From contig CM060731.1 in assembly GCA_030704615.1 (NCBI GenBank), forward strand, positions 3,474,001 through 3,534,000: 60,000 nucleotides of DNA, read 5' to 3'. Below are positions 1 to 11,223 of the stretch, piece after piece (the stretch's first letter is position 1; each line of letters begins with the position of its first letter). The stretch is from Takakia lepidozioides. Taxonomy: Eukaryota; Streptophyta; Takakiopsida; Takakiales; Takakiaceae. Position numbers and translations under genes: made by a program. The notes below the pieces were generated by a model. That model ran no database searches and was not told where the DNA came from. It worked only from the letters and a program-made list of their open reading frames with translations.

Positions 1-3000
1 GCGATGATGTATGCATAGCGACAAACGTAGACTTCGAACGGTGCAATGACAAATGTGCACTACTACCTAAAAGTTGTCACTCAGAGCTCACTCCGTATAG
101 TTGGAGGCCATATCATTGCACCCCCGACGAATTGATGTGAATTACACATTTCAAATCATGGTCGTCCACATACCACATTGCATAGTTGATGCTACCCATG
201 TGTTGTATCCCGCTGCAAAAGAGTATCGACCTCGTTGAAACTCATAGTGGCCTGGTGAATGAAGTTGTCACGTTTGGGATCGCAAACCATCCTCTTCAAA
301 AATATGAAATACAAATGTTTGCAGGGTATGAATTTACCTCTCTTGCCCAAACTGGTTGATAGCATATTCACAAAATCAGGACATGTGCAATTGGGAAATT
401 GGAAACCGTGATGTCGTAGGTCCTGTCATGCAGATGTGGAAGTGATGATTGTGTGAATACCCGACCATATCCTGGATCGGGTACTTCCGTGGTGCTTCCA
501 ACACGAGCTTGGAGCATTCTTGCGGACTCCACTTTGCCAAAGTGTTCAGCGGTTGGAGGGAAACGCCGAACGAGCTTTCCATCTCGTTGGTTGGCCACAA
601 GTCAGGATTTGCCGGGGGGACCCGGGAGGACGCAGAAGTAGTAGCACATGCATGGAGTTGGGGTTGTCTCGCAAGGGAAAAACCTGCCTCCTCCAGCATT
701 TCAATCTCCTGAAAGCTGAGATGTGTTCCCACCTTCACGGGCCAAACGTTTGGAGGAGATGGCTTCATCACTACGGAAGGACGCACAGTTCCATGCACAC
801 ATCTGGCACAATCATCTGCGCAGAACCAGAACTTGTGGTTCTTGGCTTCTGGTTGACCGTATGGACGCATCAAGCCCGTGAAAGTCGGAGCAGGAGTTCG
901 GGCACCACCTCTGGATATAGATGAAGTGCACTTCTCGAAATTAGTTGCCCTGATCGCTGTACATTTCACACGAGACCCTACACTTGTGCGTTCTATGTGC
1001 CAACGTGGTCGGGGCATGCGGACTCAAGCACATCAAGGGGGTTGTTTCTCTCCTGCACCATTTCAGTGGCACTGTTTGATGCTGGAGCTTGCCGTCGTGT
1101 TGGAGGTTCCTCCACAATGGAGGTTCCGGACATGGAGCTGTCATGCAGGGGAACACGAGGCTTCGAGAAGTTATCACGGTCTGCCCTGTGGGAATCTGAA
1201 TCCGAACCAGGTGGAGTGTTCAATTTCCTCTTACAGGAGCCGAATCTCTCCTCCCCTTCAAGATGTGGAACTCTAGAAACAAGTGGCGTTCCCTGGGCAT
1301 ACATGCTCACCGCCCGTGCTATCTTGATTGGATCCCCAGATCTGTTTGCAGCACGCAACATCAACTCCCATTTGTCCGGACCCTTGCCACCAACCCCACC
1401 TCGTAAGAAATCACGGTATCGGGTTTGTTGTTGCAAGGCACGTATCAAATCATCTGTTGTTGCCACATACAAATCCCGACCTCGTTTCCCAGACTGCTGC
1501 AACCATGCGTTGTGCACAGTTTCTGCCAAATTGCAAGATGGCATGTCCGCCATTTCCTCAATGGACATGTTCTGCAAAGTGCAGAACCACACTTCAAAAC
1601 AGTGAACAGAAAACAACATAAAGAAAGCGAGGACACAAAAAATGGAAAGCAAATGTATGAAAAAGCATAAATATAAGCCTCGTACCAATGGCATGGCTGC
1701 TCCCCACTGTCTATACCGGAAGTGCCAAAACGCCAGCCAATCTTCCAATGCTCTCATACTCTCAAGTGATGCAGCTCCAGAAGAGAACCACCAGGCACGA
1801 ATTGTCTGGAACAAAGTGTCCGCCTCCTTCATTGTTCTAGCATCTTTGTACTCTTTGCACAATTTACGGTGCTGAGTCTGCATCTCTGGTTTGATGTCCG
1901 ACTTTGTATGTTTTCCAGAGATTGTGTCCAATGGAATAGACATGTACGCTCTCTTCCTCGCATTGGCACTTTTGGGTCGCCCGATCCGAAGACAATACGA
2001 ACAGCATTGAAATTTGCTTGAGCACTATCCGCCATGAAACCTGCGAAATTTGGAGATGGCAGCCCATGGCAGCCCATGACACGTATCAGGGAATTCCACA
2101 TGAGCTTCTGGGATTCCGTATCCTCGGATTGCATGTCACAAACTGCAATTGTCATAACTCGTTGGTACACTGGATCGTAGACATGACAAGCCATTGTCGT
2201 CCAATCCTTCACTCGTTTCACATGATCAAACATAAGAAAACAGTTCTGCAAGTCCCCAGTCTTCTGCATCCGCTTCACGAGGCTAACCCCACTGCCCTCC
2301 CCAACAGTCGACATTTTGAAAAGAAAAACTTTGATGGCACCTTGACCTGGGAATACATTGTCCTGGATGTAATCGTACTTGCTCACTCGTTTCAATTCCA
2401 AAATATTGTCTATGTAGCCTCTGATCCCAGAGCCCATTCTCAATGCATTGATCTGATGCCGAATGTTCGGTGAACTTAAAGTGGAGAAATGATCCATGAC
2501 CAGGTCCAATGCTGCACCGTCAAGTTTAGTCCCCACAGAATCCCCTTCACTCAAAATATGGCTTTCCAAGAAGGACTTGCTTGCGCCAAGAGCAATTGCA
2601 GATGTTGTTGCGGATGGGTTTTCTCCCGAACTCCTGTTTAATCAACCTCGATACTGTCTCAACACTCTCCCTGTAATCCCCCTTCGAGACAGGATGGTTA
2701 TGGAATCCAAAATGCACACAAGCTCTTGTCATTGTTTTCAAACGGTGGACAACATAGTACATTCTTGCTCCGCAGAGCGCCAAGCAGGATGGCACAAGTT
2801 TGCAGAATTTGCAGACGAAAGTGTTTGCCGGTGGAGGGGCAGTCCCAGGCTGAAATGGATTTTCCGCCAGACCCTCCCATTCGCTTTGATTATGAACCCC
2901 AGACTGAAGAAAGTGTCTGCAATTCAAATTATCACACCTAAGGTGTCCATTGCAAACTGTCCTCCTGAAAACAAGCTTGTCATCATTCTGAATATTGGAT

Positions 3001-3697
3001 GTTTTTGTTCTGCACCACGGGTGCCCGTCGTGTTTCTTGTCCATTCCATGCATCATGATTGTTACACCTCCAACTCGCGGAGGAGGAGGCAGCTCGAATA
3101 GGATATCGCCATCAAAAGTCTCCGGCAAGAACTTCACAGGCACCTGCTTCAAAGATTCCCAATCAATTCCCCGCAACTCACTTTTGAATCCAGCCATTCC
3201 TCCCATCGCCCGCATTTTGGAATGACACTACAAATCTCTTCTTCATCAGCTTCTCCAACCACAGTAGGAAGGACTGGATTTGGAATTTCACTTATGTCAT
3301 CATCGGAAGAATCCGAAAGCTCAACGATTGGAGTGGAGGACGTCTGTTCTTTTTTCACCACCACCTCCCTCTTGTCTTCAACGACCGAAGCAGCAGTCCC
3401 GGGCGTCACATATGACCCAAGGGACTTTCGCCGAGGCTCTCCAAGTACTCTGTATCGACCAGGACGCACTCTCCACTGGCTGATATGAGCCGTCTCATCA
3501 CGGTTTTGGAAAGAGTATTTCAACAACTTCCCTTTAAGATCGTACACCTCTTTCTCCAAAAAGATGGAGCCATTCTGCAGCTGAAAACGGGTAGCCAAGA
3601 CATGTTCCAGAACAATTGCAAATCCATTGTCAAGGACTTCCTGGGAGAACGGCACTGGTTTGTCGTCAGAGAAGAACTCCGCTTCAGAGGAAGCCAT
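1..3697 (-). pseudogene. Decayed MULE/FAR1-like transposase with SWIM zinc finger
   Basis: I read this as a broken transposase running leftward from an ATG at 3697 and probably past the left edge. In order it shows an acidic, low-complexity N-terminus; a Cys/His-rich block (2650-3080) ending in a HNHPV motif like GCM/FLYWCH-type zinc modules; a DDE-like core (1950-2570) with aspartates in FDHVKRVKDW and FMADSAQANF followed by CLFHW; and near 270-410 a CxC...CxH array (NCTCPDF, then IPCKHLYFIF) typical of SWIM fingers. A 114-bp phase-0 intron lies at 1572-1685. The frame breaks near 3205, 2625, 1915 and 1005 and again at about 400-560, so no full protein can be made as sequenced. MULE assignment rests on domain order and short motifs; other DDE families with SWIM domains are possible. 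It diverges from the ParB-methylase gene on the plus strand. Confidence 0.6.
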
Positions 3698-3869
3698 CTT
3701 CCTTCCTCGCGTACGTTTGTACCTTGCTATCGCAGATCTAGTGTAAATCGGTTTACTGATGTCTCCAGAACACAGTTGAAGAATGAGCAGAGAATATGGC
3801 GGAGGAAGCTCAGACAACGACTGTGCATATTATGTTATTCTTTCCAGATATGCAGCCGTCCATTTTAAT

Positions 3870-4550
3870 TACTTTTCTTGTGGCCCAGTGGTCAGAGTAT
3901 CCCTAGGAGCAGTGTCGGCAGCTGTTAAACCGTTAACAGAACCTCATCAATAAACCCAATAACAAAGCCGACTTCCTGGAAGCATGCCACAGGATCTGAG
4001 GATGGGATTGCAGATTAAGTAAATGTATCTTTATACTACTACCAATGATCATGCGCACCTGGAAAGTTCCAAATGTGAAACGAATGTGGGGTTTGGCTAA
4101 CAAGGATGACCGTGTATGATATTCCAAATTTGTCATCAAACTCTCGTTCATTTACATTTATTTGTGTAAGACTGTGCGCCAAGATTTCTGGGATTCGCTG
4201 TTATTTTTAAATATTGAAACCGTTCTAATAAAGAACACGCCGTTTATTTTGGGCGACACACGTCAGACATCCATAACTGAATACGAACAGCTGTACACCA
4301 ATTGCTGGCATGTGCACTAATAAGGGAACGACTATGTGTAACGGTCACGCGAGAGGGAATCCGATGCTTCTAGAGACACGCAAGAACGCAGGCAATCCCG
4401 CAAGAAATCGGGAGTCACTGCGTTTTTCTACTTTTCGCGCTTAGAGAGAGAGTGGTAGTCAAGCTGGAGAGGGTTCCTTCTACAATACGAAAGAGAAGAA
4501 AGTCTCTTTATTTTACTTCCCTTAGAGAGAGACGCAGAGCAAGAGAGCAA
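3870..4550. promoter_or_regulatory. Divergent intergenic region between transposase and ParB-methylase genes
   Basis: About 700 to 850 bp separate the two divergent start codons (3697 and 4551), so this stretch must hold both promoters if both genes were transcribed. It is AT-rich to about 4250, then turns purine-rich with repeated GAGAGAG runs just before 4551. I see no long ORF and no convincing terminal inverted repeat. No single TATA box could be assigned. Confidence 0.3.
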
Positions 4551-4913
4551 ATGACGAGGCGTCGTTTGTTGGAGAACACAGGGCCAAGGCAGCAGGTGAA
4601 CGCGGAGACTGATTCACAAGAGCAGACGGAGACTGAGGCAGCGGCTGTGACACAGTCGGCGATAAGAGTGCGCCAGCCTGTGGAGCAGAGATGATTCGCA
4701 GGGACACTGAAGGAGGTGGAAGCACGCGGAACGCCGAACCGGAGAAGGTCCAGAAACCCTAGAGCAGACAGAAATTCCAGCAGATGTGAGGGGAAGAGGA
4801 AAGCTGCAGAAGGGGATCCAATTTCAAAACCTAAGAAGGCGCCAGTAAGTTTTATCTAACTTACATTTCATTGTTGAAGATATGCGTAGAGATTGAGTGG
4901 AATGTCCCAGACA

Positions 4914-5529
4914 GGGATTGTCGCTACCGACCATCACAAAGGTGATTTGCTTTCTACTCCTCTGCTAAGGGTTTACCGCACAATGAGTGGGTGACTATCG
5001 GTACAGTCATTCACTGTTGTTCAGATCATACAGTCTGTCTGATTGCCTTTCAAGGAGTCCTTCCTCTTCCTTCTTTAGCAGGAACTACTGAATTGCGAGC
5101 GTCGTTATGCCATTCGATTCTCCTCATGAGATTTATGTACCTATGTGTTGAAGAGAGAGTGAGGTCGGCAACCGTCAATCATCATTTTCAGACCATACAG
5201 TCTGTCTGATTGCCTTCAAGCAGTCCTTCCTCTTCCCATGCTGGCGACGGTAATCACAGTGGAGTCAATCTGAATAATCTGCACTTACTGTCCGCCCTAA
5301 ACTATACTGAATGTCGTTGCCGCCAATCACTTGCACATAGATGTCATTACACAACACCGATCCGGCAGGTCGTTATCTTTTGTGATTGTCGTTAACGCCG
5401 TTCGCTATCGCTCTCGCTTTTGTTTTGAATACGGCAGTATCAGCTTTGCTGTGTAGATTGTGCTGAATTGTTTCACACCATTCATAGTGAGTTTCTTGAG
5501 ACAGAGTGATGGTCGTTACCGCCATTCAC
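4914..5529. repeat. Degenerate copies of the 24-bp inverted-repeat box in intron 1
   Basis: Intron 1 of the ParB-methylase gene holds weaker relatives of the intron 5 box, each about 24 bp with GTGA-like left ends and TCAC-like right ends: near 4914, at 4991-5014, 5159-5182, 5307-5330, 5382-5405 and 5506-5529. A second direct repeat is also present: ATACAGTCTGTCTGATTGCC followed by TTCAAG(G/C)AGTCCTTCC occurs at about 5028 and 5196. The arms no longer pair perfectly. Confidence 0.5.
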
Positions 5530-7402
5530 TATTTGCAAATTACTCAGTCAGAACTGAATGGCATCGTGCAGAAAACTGTGAGGTCGAAGCCTACAGGATC
5601 AGAGGGGAAAGGATCTGGAGATGGGGACGAGTCCGCAAAAAGCTCAGAGAATACAGATGAAGCAGATGAATCTGAAGTGCACTACCTTGACAAGGTGAAA
5701 GAACTCATGTCATTCCAGAAGGTAAACTCTCAGGAGGTTATAAGGGACATGCTCGTATCTGGAGGGCGTCTGGACATCCCTCTGTGCCGGATGATATCAA
5801 TGCCTGTTGTGCGTCCACCTCTTTCCCATGACATAACAAAATTGGAGAGTGATTTTGTGCATGGATATAGACTTGGTGCACAAGTTTTTTATGTGTCACT
5901 GACGGATATAAATGGGAAAAGCACATTAGTGTCTCCAGAGATCAGTGATAACTGGGATGAGTGCTGGAAAGATGCCAATGAGGAGTTCGAGCTGGGCCTC
6001 ATGATGGGAAAGAACACCCAGCAATTCTGCAACCACATGTTCTACGTCTGGGACGGCAACCACCGATTGCTGGCATGGATGGGATACATTCAGAAACACC
6101 ATGCGAAAGACAAAGACAAGCATGTTGTTGTGGAGGCAATGGTTTTGGATCCTGGAAACGACATCGCTAGGCTTCTTACAGCTATGCACGACGTGAACAA
6201 GTAAGTCATCCAGGAGATTTCATTCCCTCTGTAGTGTCTTATTAATCCTCAAAAAACAGTGTTAAGGAATGCAATGTTTCCAATGTTTTTGCAGATCGAC
6301 AGAGAAATCGCATGTGACAACAAGCTTGGTTCACACACTATTCCGAATTCAGAGGATTGGTCTGATGAAGCTGGATGATTTTCGGACAGTACTACCACCC
6401 AATATCATCAAGAAGTGCGAAACAGGAAGAGCTGCAGGCACTTGGTATTCTTTGACACGAGAGGCGTTTCTGGAGTACATGTATGCGGTAAGCCCGAGTC
6501 TGTACTCTGTTTACTTTTCGAATACATGTTTGTAGTCCCTTCGGAGCTAATCACTACTTGAATCAATGCAGCAAGAACTGGCAGAGGCAGCTGAGAAGGG
6601 AAAATCCGAATATTACCGCACTACACACCAGAGGAACTAAGGACATCAAAGGGTGTGGAAGCTGCAATAAAGAAGGAGTTTGAAATGCGAAGAACCAAAT
6701 TGATGTCCGCCTTCGGAAAGCAGCTTAGAATAGTAGATCCTGGACTTGGTCCTGAGTTCCTTCAGCAGATCAAAACACACTATGACAAGCATGTGCATCC
6801 GGAGATGCAGCAGGAGAAATTGCACCGGCTGGCCATATCGATGGTCGACCCACAAACAAAAATAAGGTGGCTGGAGATATGGAACTCAGATCAAACAGTA
6901 AAGGACTTGAATCAGTTCCCAAAGAGCACCATACAGCCTGGCACAAAGGTGGAAGGAATCAGTGATTTGGTGTTTGATAACTGGCTCCACAAGGCTACAT
7001 TTTGGAGTCAGGTGTGTATTCAAACATGCCGTTTTCTTCTCTTCAAGTATGTGATGAGTATCTTATTTGCAATTCTGACAAATATACAATTTGCAGCTCG
7101 AAAAGCGCGTCGTCATTGTGCTGGATCAGACTTTGAAGGACCTGAACATTTCGATTGTTTCCCCTCCCCAAATGTCATTGGAGGCATACATAAGGAAGTG
7201 GAGAGGTCTCACCTGGAGATACTGTTTTTTCCGGGAGTTCTCCAAAGATGGTAACATTTTACGGTCCAACGACTTTGACAGTCAGGTTGGAGGAGAGTGG
7301 GCCATGATGCGAGTTGTGTACAGGTGCAATGTCATACTTGAAACTCTACTGTTTTTTTTGGAAAAAATGTGGCTTCATAAGGATTGCAATCATAGATCCA
7401 GA

Positions 7403-8126
7403 TTGAATGTCGTTGACGACATTCACTTCTTTGTCTGAGTCATTCTTAAGCGAGTATATGAATTCACCTGGTTAGGATCTAAGGTGTAATTATAGTGTCC
7501 CTGATTAGAATTGATAATGTCCTTGAATGGCGTTGACGACATTCACATCCGGAGTTGTTGAGAGGTCCTCAGAGTTATGTAAATTTTTGTAATGTCCATA
7601 GAGGTTACAGTGAGGGTTCCTCACTTCATATTGCTGAATGTCAATGCAGACATTCAGTTGTTCTGCATTGTTTTTGCCTCATGCGAGGAATCTGGAGGCT
7701 TGATAAGCTCTGTTATGAGAAATCCAAAGTGAATGTCGTTGACGACATTCACTTCTGTGTCTATATTATTCAACAGCGACAATTTGAATTTACATGGATT
7801 GGGAGCTCAGTAATTGGTTCCTTGTTGGTATTTTTGTAAATGGCGTTGACGCCATTCACATACAGTGTTGTTGTGAGGTCCTCAGTGATATGTTCGTTAT
7901 GAATGTGCATTGAGTTTTCCTGGAGGGTTCCTTACTCGAGTTTATGATTTCCATCCTGTGATTTTGCTTCATTTGAGGAATAATTAGGCTTGATTAGTGA
8001 ATGTCGTTGACGACATTCACTTCTATGTCTGTGTCATTCCAAAACGATAGTTTGCATTCACCTGGATTAGGGTGTATTTACAGTATCATTGTATGGAATG
8101 TTTTGAATGGCGTTGACGACATTCAC
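7403..8126. repeat. Tandem array of seven 24-bp inverted-repeat boxes in intron 5
   Basis: Boxes lie at 7403-7426, 7523-7546, 7634-7657, 7729-7752, 7836-7859, 7997-8020 and 8103-8126. The two perfect copies (7729, 7997) have 11-nt arms GTGAATGTCGT and ACGACATTCAC around a TG centre. The array has a higher-order unit of about 265 to 325 bp: one box type is followed by CTTCT.TGTCT, the next by ACAT...GAGGTCCT. At 7836 both arms changed together (GTCGT to GGCGT, ACGAC to ACGCC), so pairing is kept. The array fills most of a 944-bp intron (7324-8267). Confidence 0.8.
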
Positions 8127-10527
8127 ATCTGGAGCATTCGTGTGGTCCTGAAAGGTCCTTGGAGCAGTTCTCAGAGCCATTTCAATCTATGTTTTTTTCA
8201 TTCTGTTCTACTTGCATCTTACTCACTGAGCGCTTTTGTGGGTTGGGATTTATCTCCTTTTTTCAGGTACACGAAATATGTGCTTATGGAAGGAAATCAC
8301 CTGAGCGGAATTCCAGACTATCTTGACATGTGGTCGGACCCTGCAAACGATCCAACCATGTATACTGCAGGGATATTGAAGGACTGGAGTCCTTCTCACT
8401 TCAGAGACTGTGGGTGGTACCTTGAATGCCCACCGGAGCACACGATCTTTCAAGAACAGCATATGAAATACTTGAACAATAACGCTGAGATGCTGGCGCC
8501 TTTGATTGACGAAGAGTACCAACGAAACATAGCAACATTGGCTGCCAAGGAGCCTGATGCTCAGGGAACGCCGCAGAAGGGAAAGAAGACGGGCCGCAAA
8601 CCAAAAGACAAGGCTGTTGATGTCATAGCCATCTCACCAGCAAAGCCAAAGGACAAAGACAAGTCCAAAGAGAAGGAAAAGGACAAGGGGAAGGAGAAAG
8701 AAAAGGAGATGGAGAGTGCGCAGGACTTTACTGCTGGAAGATATACCCGCACTGTTCAGTGCGTGTTCGATGCCAAGCCACACCCTTCCCGTTCTGATTC
8801 GGCAGGAGAGATGAAAATTGTTAATGAGGGTTGGCTGTCGATGATGCAGAGTCGAAAGAGAGGATACACTGGGGTGCCATCGCCTACCTGGGACAATATA
8901 ATCTCATTCCTCAATCTGGTGAGAATTCCAGTTTCTTTCCTTTTTCTTTGAAAGTTTCGTTGGCAGTATTTCAGTCTCGTTCTTTAAAAACATTCTTGCT
9001 TTCGTTCTTATAAAAAACATGTATGTTGCAGGTGAGCACAGGTCCCACCTTCGTGTGCGGTGTGCAGAAAACTTATGCGGCCGACATTGTCATTCTCGAC
9101 ATTCCGGATGGCCAGGCTGTGCCAGAAGTTCTTCCAAAGGGCAAGACGCCAGGCTGGAACAAATTCGAGGACAACTACTGGAGTTGGGTATTCGGGTTCT
9201 GTAATAACTTCCTCTCTGATGCAGGGACACTTCTGCTTTTTCAGTCATGTGACAATGATAGTCGTCGGGCATTGGCATCATACCTCTGGTAAGCCATCTC
9301 CCTTCTGCTTGTGCTTTCATGATGAGTTTCAATGTTCTCTGCAGCTCCACTCTAGTAGAATCTGTTATGATCGACAACGATCATCACCGATTCGTGATAA
9401 AAATGATTTTTTTGTGTCTGAGTTCTGAATAGCCGATGTACACAGTTCCACTATACATTGTGTTTACCACACTAACCTGCTATCTTTGGCAGACGAGGAT
9501 GTTCGAGGCGATCTGCCTGCGGAGGATTCGCACCTCAAAGACACCATCCTCCATCCGCAGCTTTGAGATTTCTGACCAGGGTTGTTTCGTCAACCCCCCC
9601 TATGAGCCCCATGTCGATGACATTTTGTACAACTTCATGCAGTCCAGTCAGACTCTGAAGAGACCAGATGGCACTCCCTGGAGAGGTGCAAAGGAAAAGT
9701 CCCCAGCGTTCATGCAAATACTGCTGGAGTCATGCAGCCACCGCTCTGCACGGGTGGTCGATCTTTCTGTGTCCACAGGTTCGTTCTTTCCCTTCCGAAT
9801 TGGTTTTCTTTCAACAGTTTCATCTGCTTAAATCCCCCCCACCAAACTGTTCATGTCCTCCTGTGTGGTGCAGGAGCAACTTACCATGCATGTAAGGCAG
9901 GCGGAAGAAGCCTTTTTGGCATGGAGGGTGATTCTGACCTCTACAACACAGTGCTCCTCCCCCTTTTGTCTGGCTCCACTTCAGGCACACAGACTGATCG
10001 GATTCAAATTCGAAATGATGACGATCCCGAAGATAAGTAAGTCGACAACGACTTTTCATGTGAGTAAGTGCTAAACCCTCTTTGGGAGCCATACTCAATT
10101 TCTCAATAACATCAAAGTTACAGTAATAACTTTTTCAGGCTGACTTTCAGGAAAGGCAGCGGTGGATCTTCAGGAGATACAGTCATTTCTGGCGAGTCTG
10201 TTTTCGACAGCCCCCTTTCCAATTTTCTGCTTCCTGTTTATGCCGAAACAATGGCACTTCACGCGGCCGAGTCCCTATCCCCTGACTTTTTAGTGGCCAG
10301 CCGTAAGTGTATCCAACGTGGATCCGGTGTTCTAAAATACATAGACTTAGATGCAGAGGAAGCGGGGATACATTGTACTGACTCTGAGTCAGACTGAACT
10401 GTATTCTTTTAATATTCATTTTCATACTATCTGGAAAACGTTGAATCCCCTTCCTCCACCGTAGTTGTTCCTTTAGAACAAATAATAATCACATAATCAA
10501 CTTTCATTTAAATTGCAATATGTATGA

Positions 10528-10795
10528 ATCCATCTCACAAACCTCCCTGACTCTTCTCATATCCATTGTGCATTCATCTATAGTGTATTCATGCGTGCTC
10601 CATTCATGAATTTTTTCCTTTGTTCAACATCCATTGTACATTCATCCTCTGTACTCTTTAATCCATCCCACAAACCTTCCACACTCATTTCATATACGTT
10701 GTGCATTCGTCAAAAGTTTTGGTCATGCATCTTCCTGTCATGAATTTTTGTCATTGCTCAACATCCATTATACATTTATCCATTTTACTCTTATC
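10528..10795. repeat. Two tandem copies of a roughly 133-bp AT-rich unit, followed by CATCCAT-rich tract
   Basis: The unit starts AATCCATC(T/C)CACAAACC and ends TACTCTT; copies lie at about 10528-10660 and 10662-10795. Each contains CATGAATTTTT and CAACATCCATT(G/A)TACATT. From 10790 to 10885 the sequence decays into short CATTCATCCAT-like iterations. It starts about 130 bp past the stop of the ParB-methylase gene. Confidence 0.7.
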
Positions 10796-10949
10796 CATCC
10801 CTCATTCATCCATCTACATTCATTTTTCACACTCATCCATCTGTTTATCATCCAATTGTACATTCATCCATCCTTTATTCAATGCCTTTTATTATGTCGT
10901 CCAGCTTGTTTCCGCGGTAAAGGGTGCCAATCCGCGGGAATACACTCCA

Positions 10950-11060
10950 CTTCTTTCTGGGCGCGTGGTGACGCGGCCTTCACGTGTGATGACGTGGAGT
11001 GAGCCCCGTGAAGTGGCATTTGCGCAAGGTGACGTGGCGTGAGCGCAGTTGCACTCACGT
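10950..11060. promoter_or_regulatory. GC-rich stretch with clustered ACGT cores
   Basis: Within about 110 bp are GGTGACGCGG, GATGACGTGG, GGTGACGTGG and CTCACGTGAC, which resemble plant bZIP/bHLH ACGT-core elements. The composition is sharply GC-rich against AT-rich flanks. It sits upstream of truncated retroelement pieces, so it may be part of a promoter or LTR remnant; no intact gene follows. Confidence 0.25.
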
Positions 11061-11102
11061 GACTAGGCTCACGCCGAGGCATCCCTGTACCCAGAATATA
11101 CC

Positions 11103-11215
11103 ATGGGAGAAGACTTTGATAGATATCTTCAGATGTTTGAGGTCATTGCTAGTGTCAATGGAGTGCCTGAGAATTTCAAGATGACAATCTTTAGGATGAG
11201 CATGAAGGGGGTGTC
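11103..11215 (+). mobile_element. Ty3/gypsy gag N-terminal fragment
   Basis: A short frame from the ATG at 11103 reads as the start of a retrotransposon capsid domain, with the pattern DFDRYLQMFEVIASVNG and then an FRMSMKG helix. It stops making sense at about 11215 and is followed within about 10 bp by integrase sequence in another frame, so it is a breakpoint product and not a working gene. Confidence 0.45.
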
Positions 11216-11223
11216 CTCGGGAG

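Larger units (their letters stand above)
4551..10397 (+). pseudogene. ParB-like domain fused to N4/N6-type DNA methylase fold, damaged ten-exon gene
   Basis: Exons by eye: 4551-4844, 5572-6200, 6295-6487, 6572-7011, 7097-7323, 8268-8918, 9032-9288, 9493-9778, 9874-10036, 10139-10397. Exon 1 is basic. Exon 2 has a ParB/sulfiredoxin-like signature, VWDGNHRLLAW. Exon 6 ends in a Lys/Glu/Asp-rich tract (8580-8710). Exons 7-9 keep the beta-class methylase order: a motif IV-like ADIVILDIPDG, then W..FEDNYW and a hydrophobic strand, then KSPAFMQILLESC leading into a motif I-like VVDLSVSTGATY and GMEGDSDLY. Damage: an in-frame TGA at 4692 with the same frame open after it, a +1-type break near 6612, and incompatible phases across the 9289-9492 intron. 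Motif IV lacks the usual PP-Y/F and motif I lacks its first glycine, so activity is doubtful. ParB-methylase fusions are known mainly from phages and mobile elements; the introns show this copy is eukaryotic. Confidence 0.6.

Noticed and set aside
1572-1685. Transmembrane-like hydrophobic stretch in the long minus-strand frame at 993-1943
   Set aside because: It is the in-frame translation of a 114-bp intron with a GTACG donor and TTTGCAG acceptor.
7403-8126. CRISPR-like array (short palindromic repeats at intervals)
   Set aside because: The spacing is irregular at about 95-160 bp, the segments between boxes are themselves repeated, and the array sits inside a spliced eukaryotic gene.
4551-10397. 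Bacterial or phage contamination carrying a ParB-methylase
   Set aside because: Nine introns, most with clear GT-AG borders and compatible phases, interrupt the domains, so the gene is nuclear eukaryotic.
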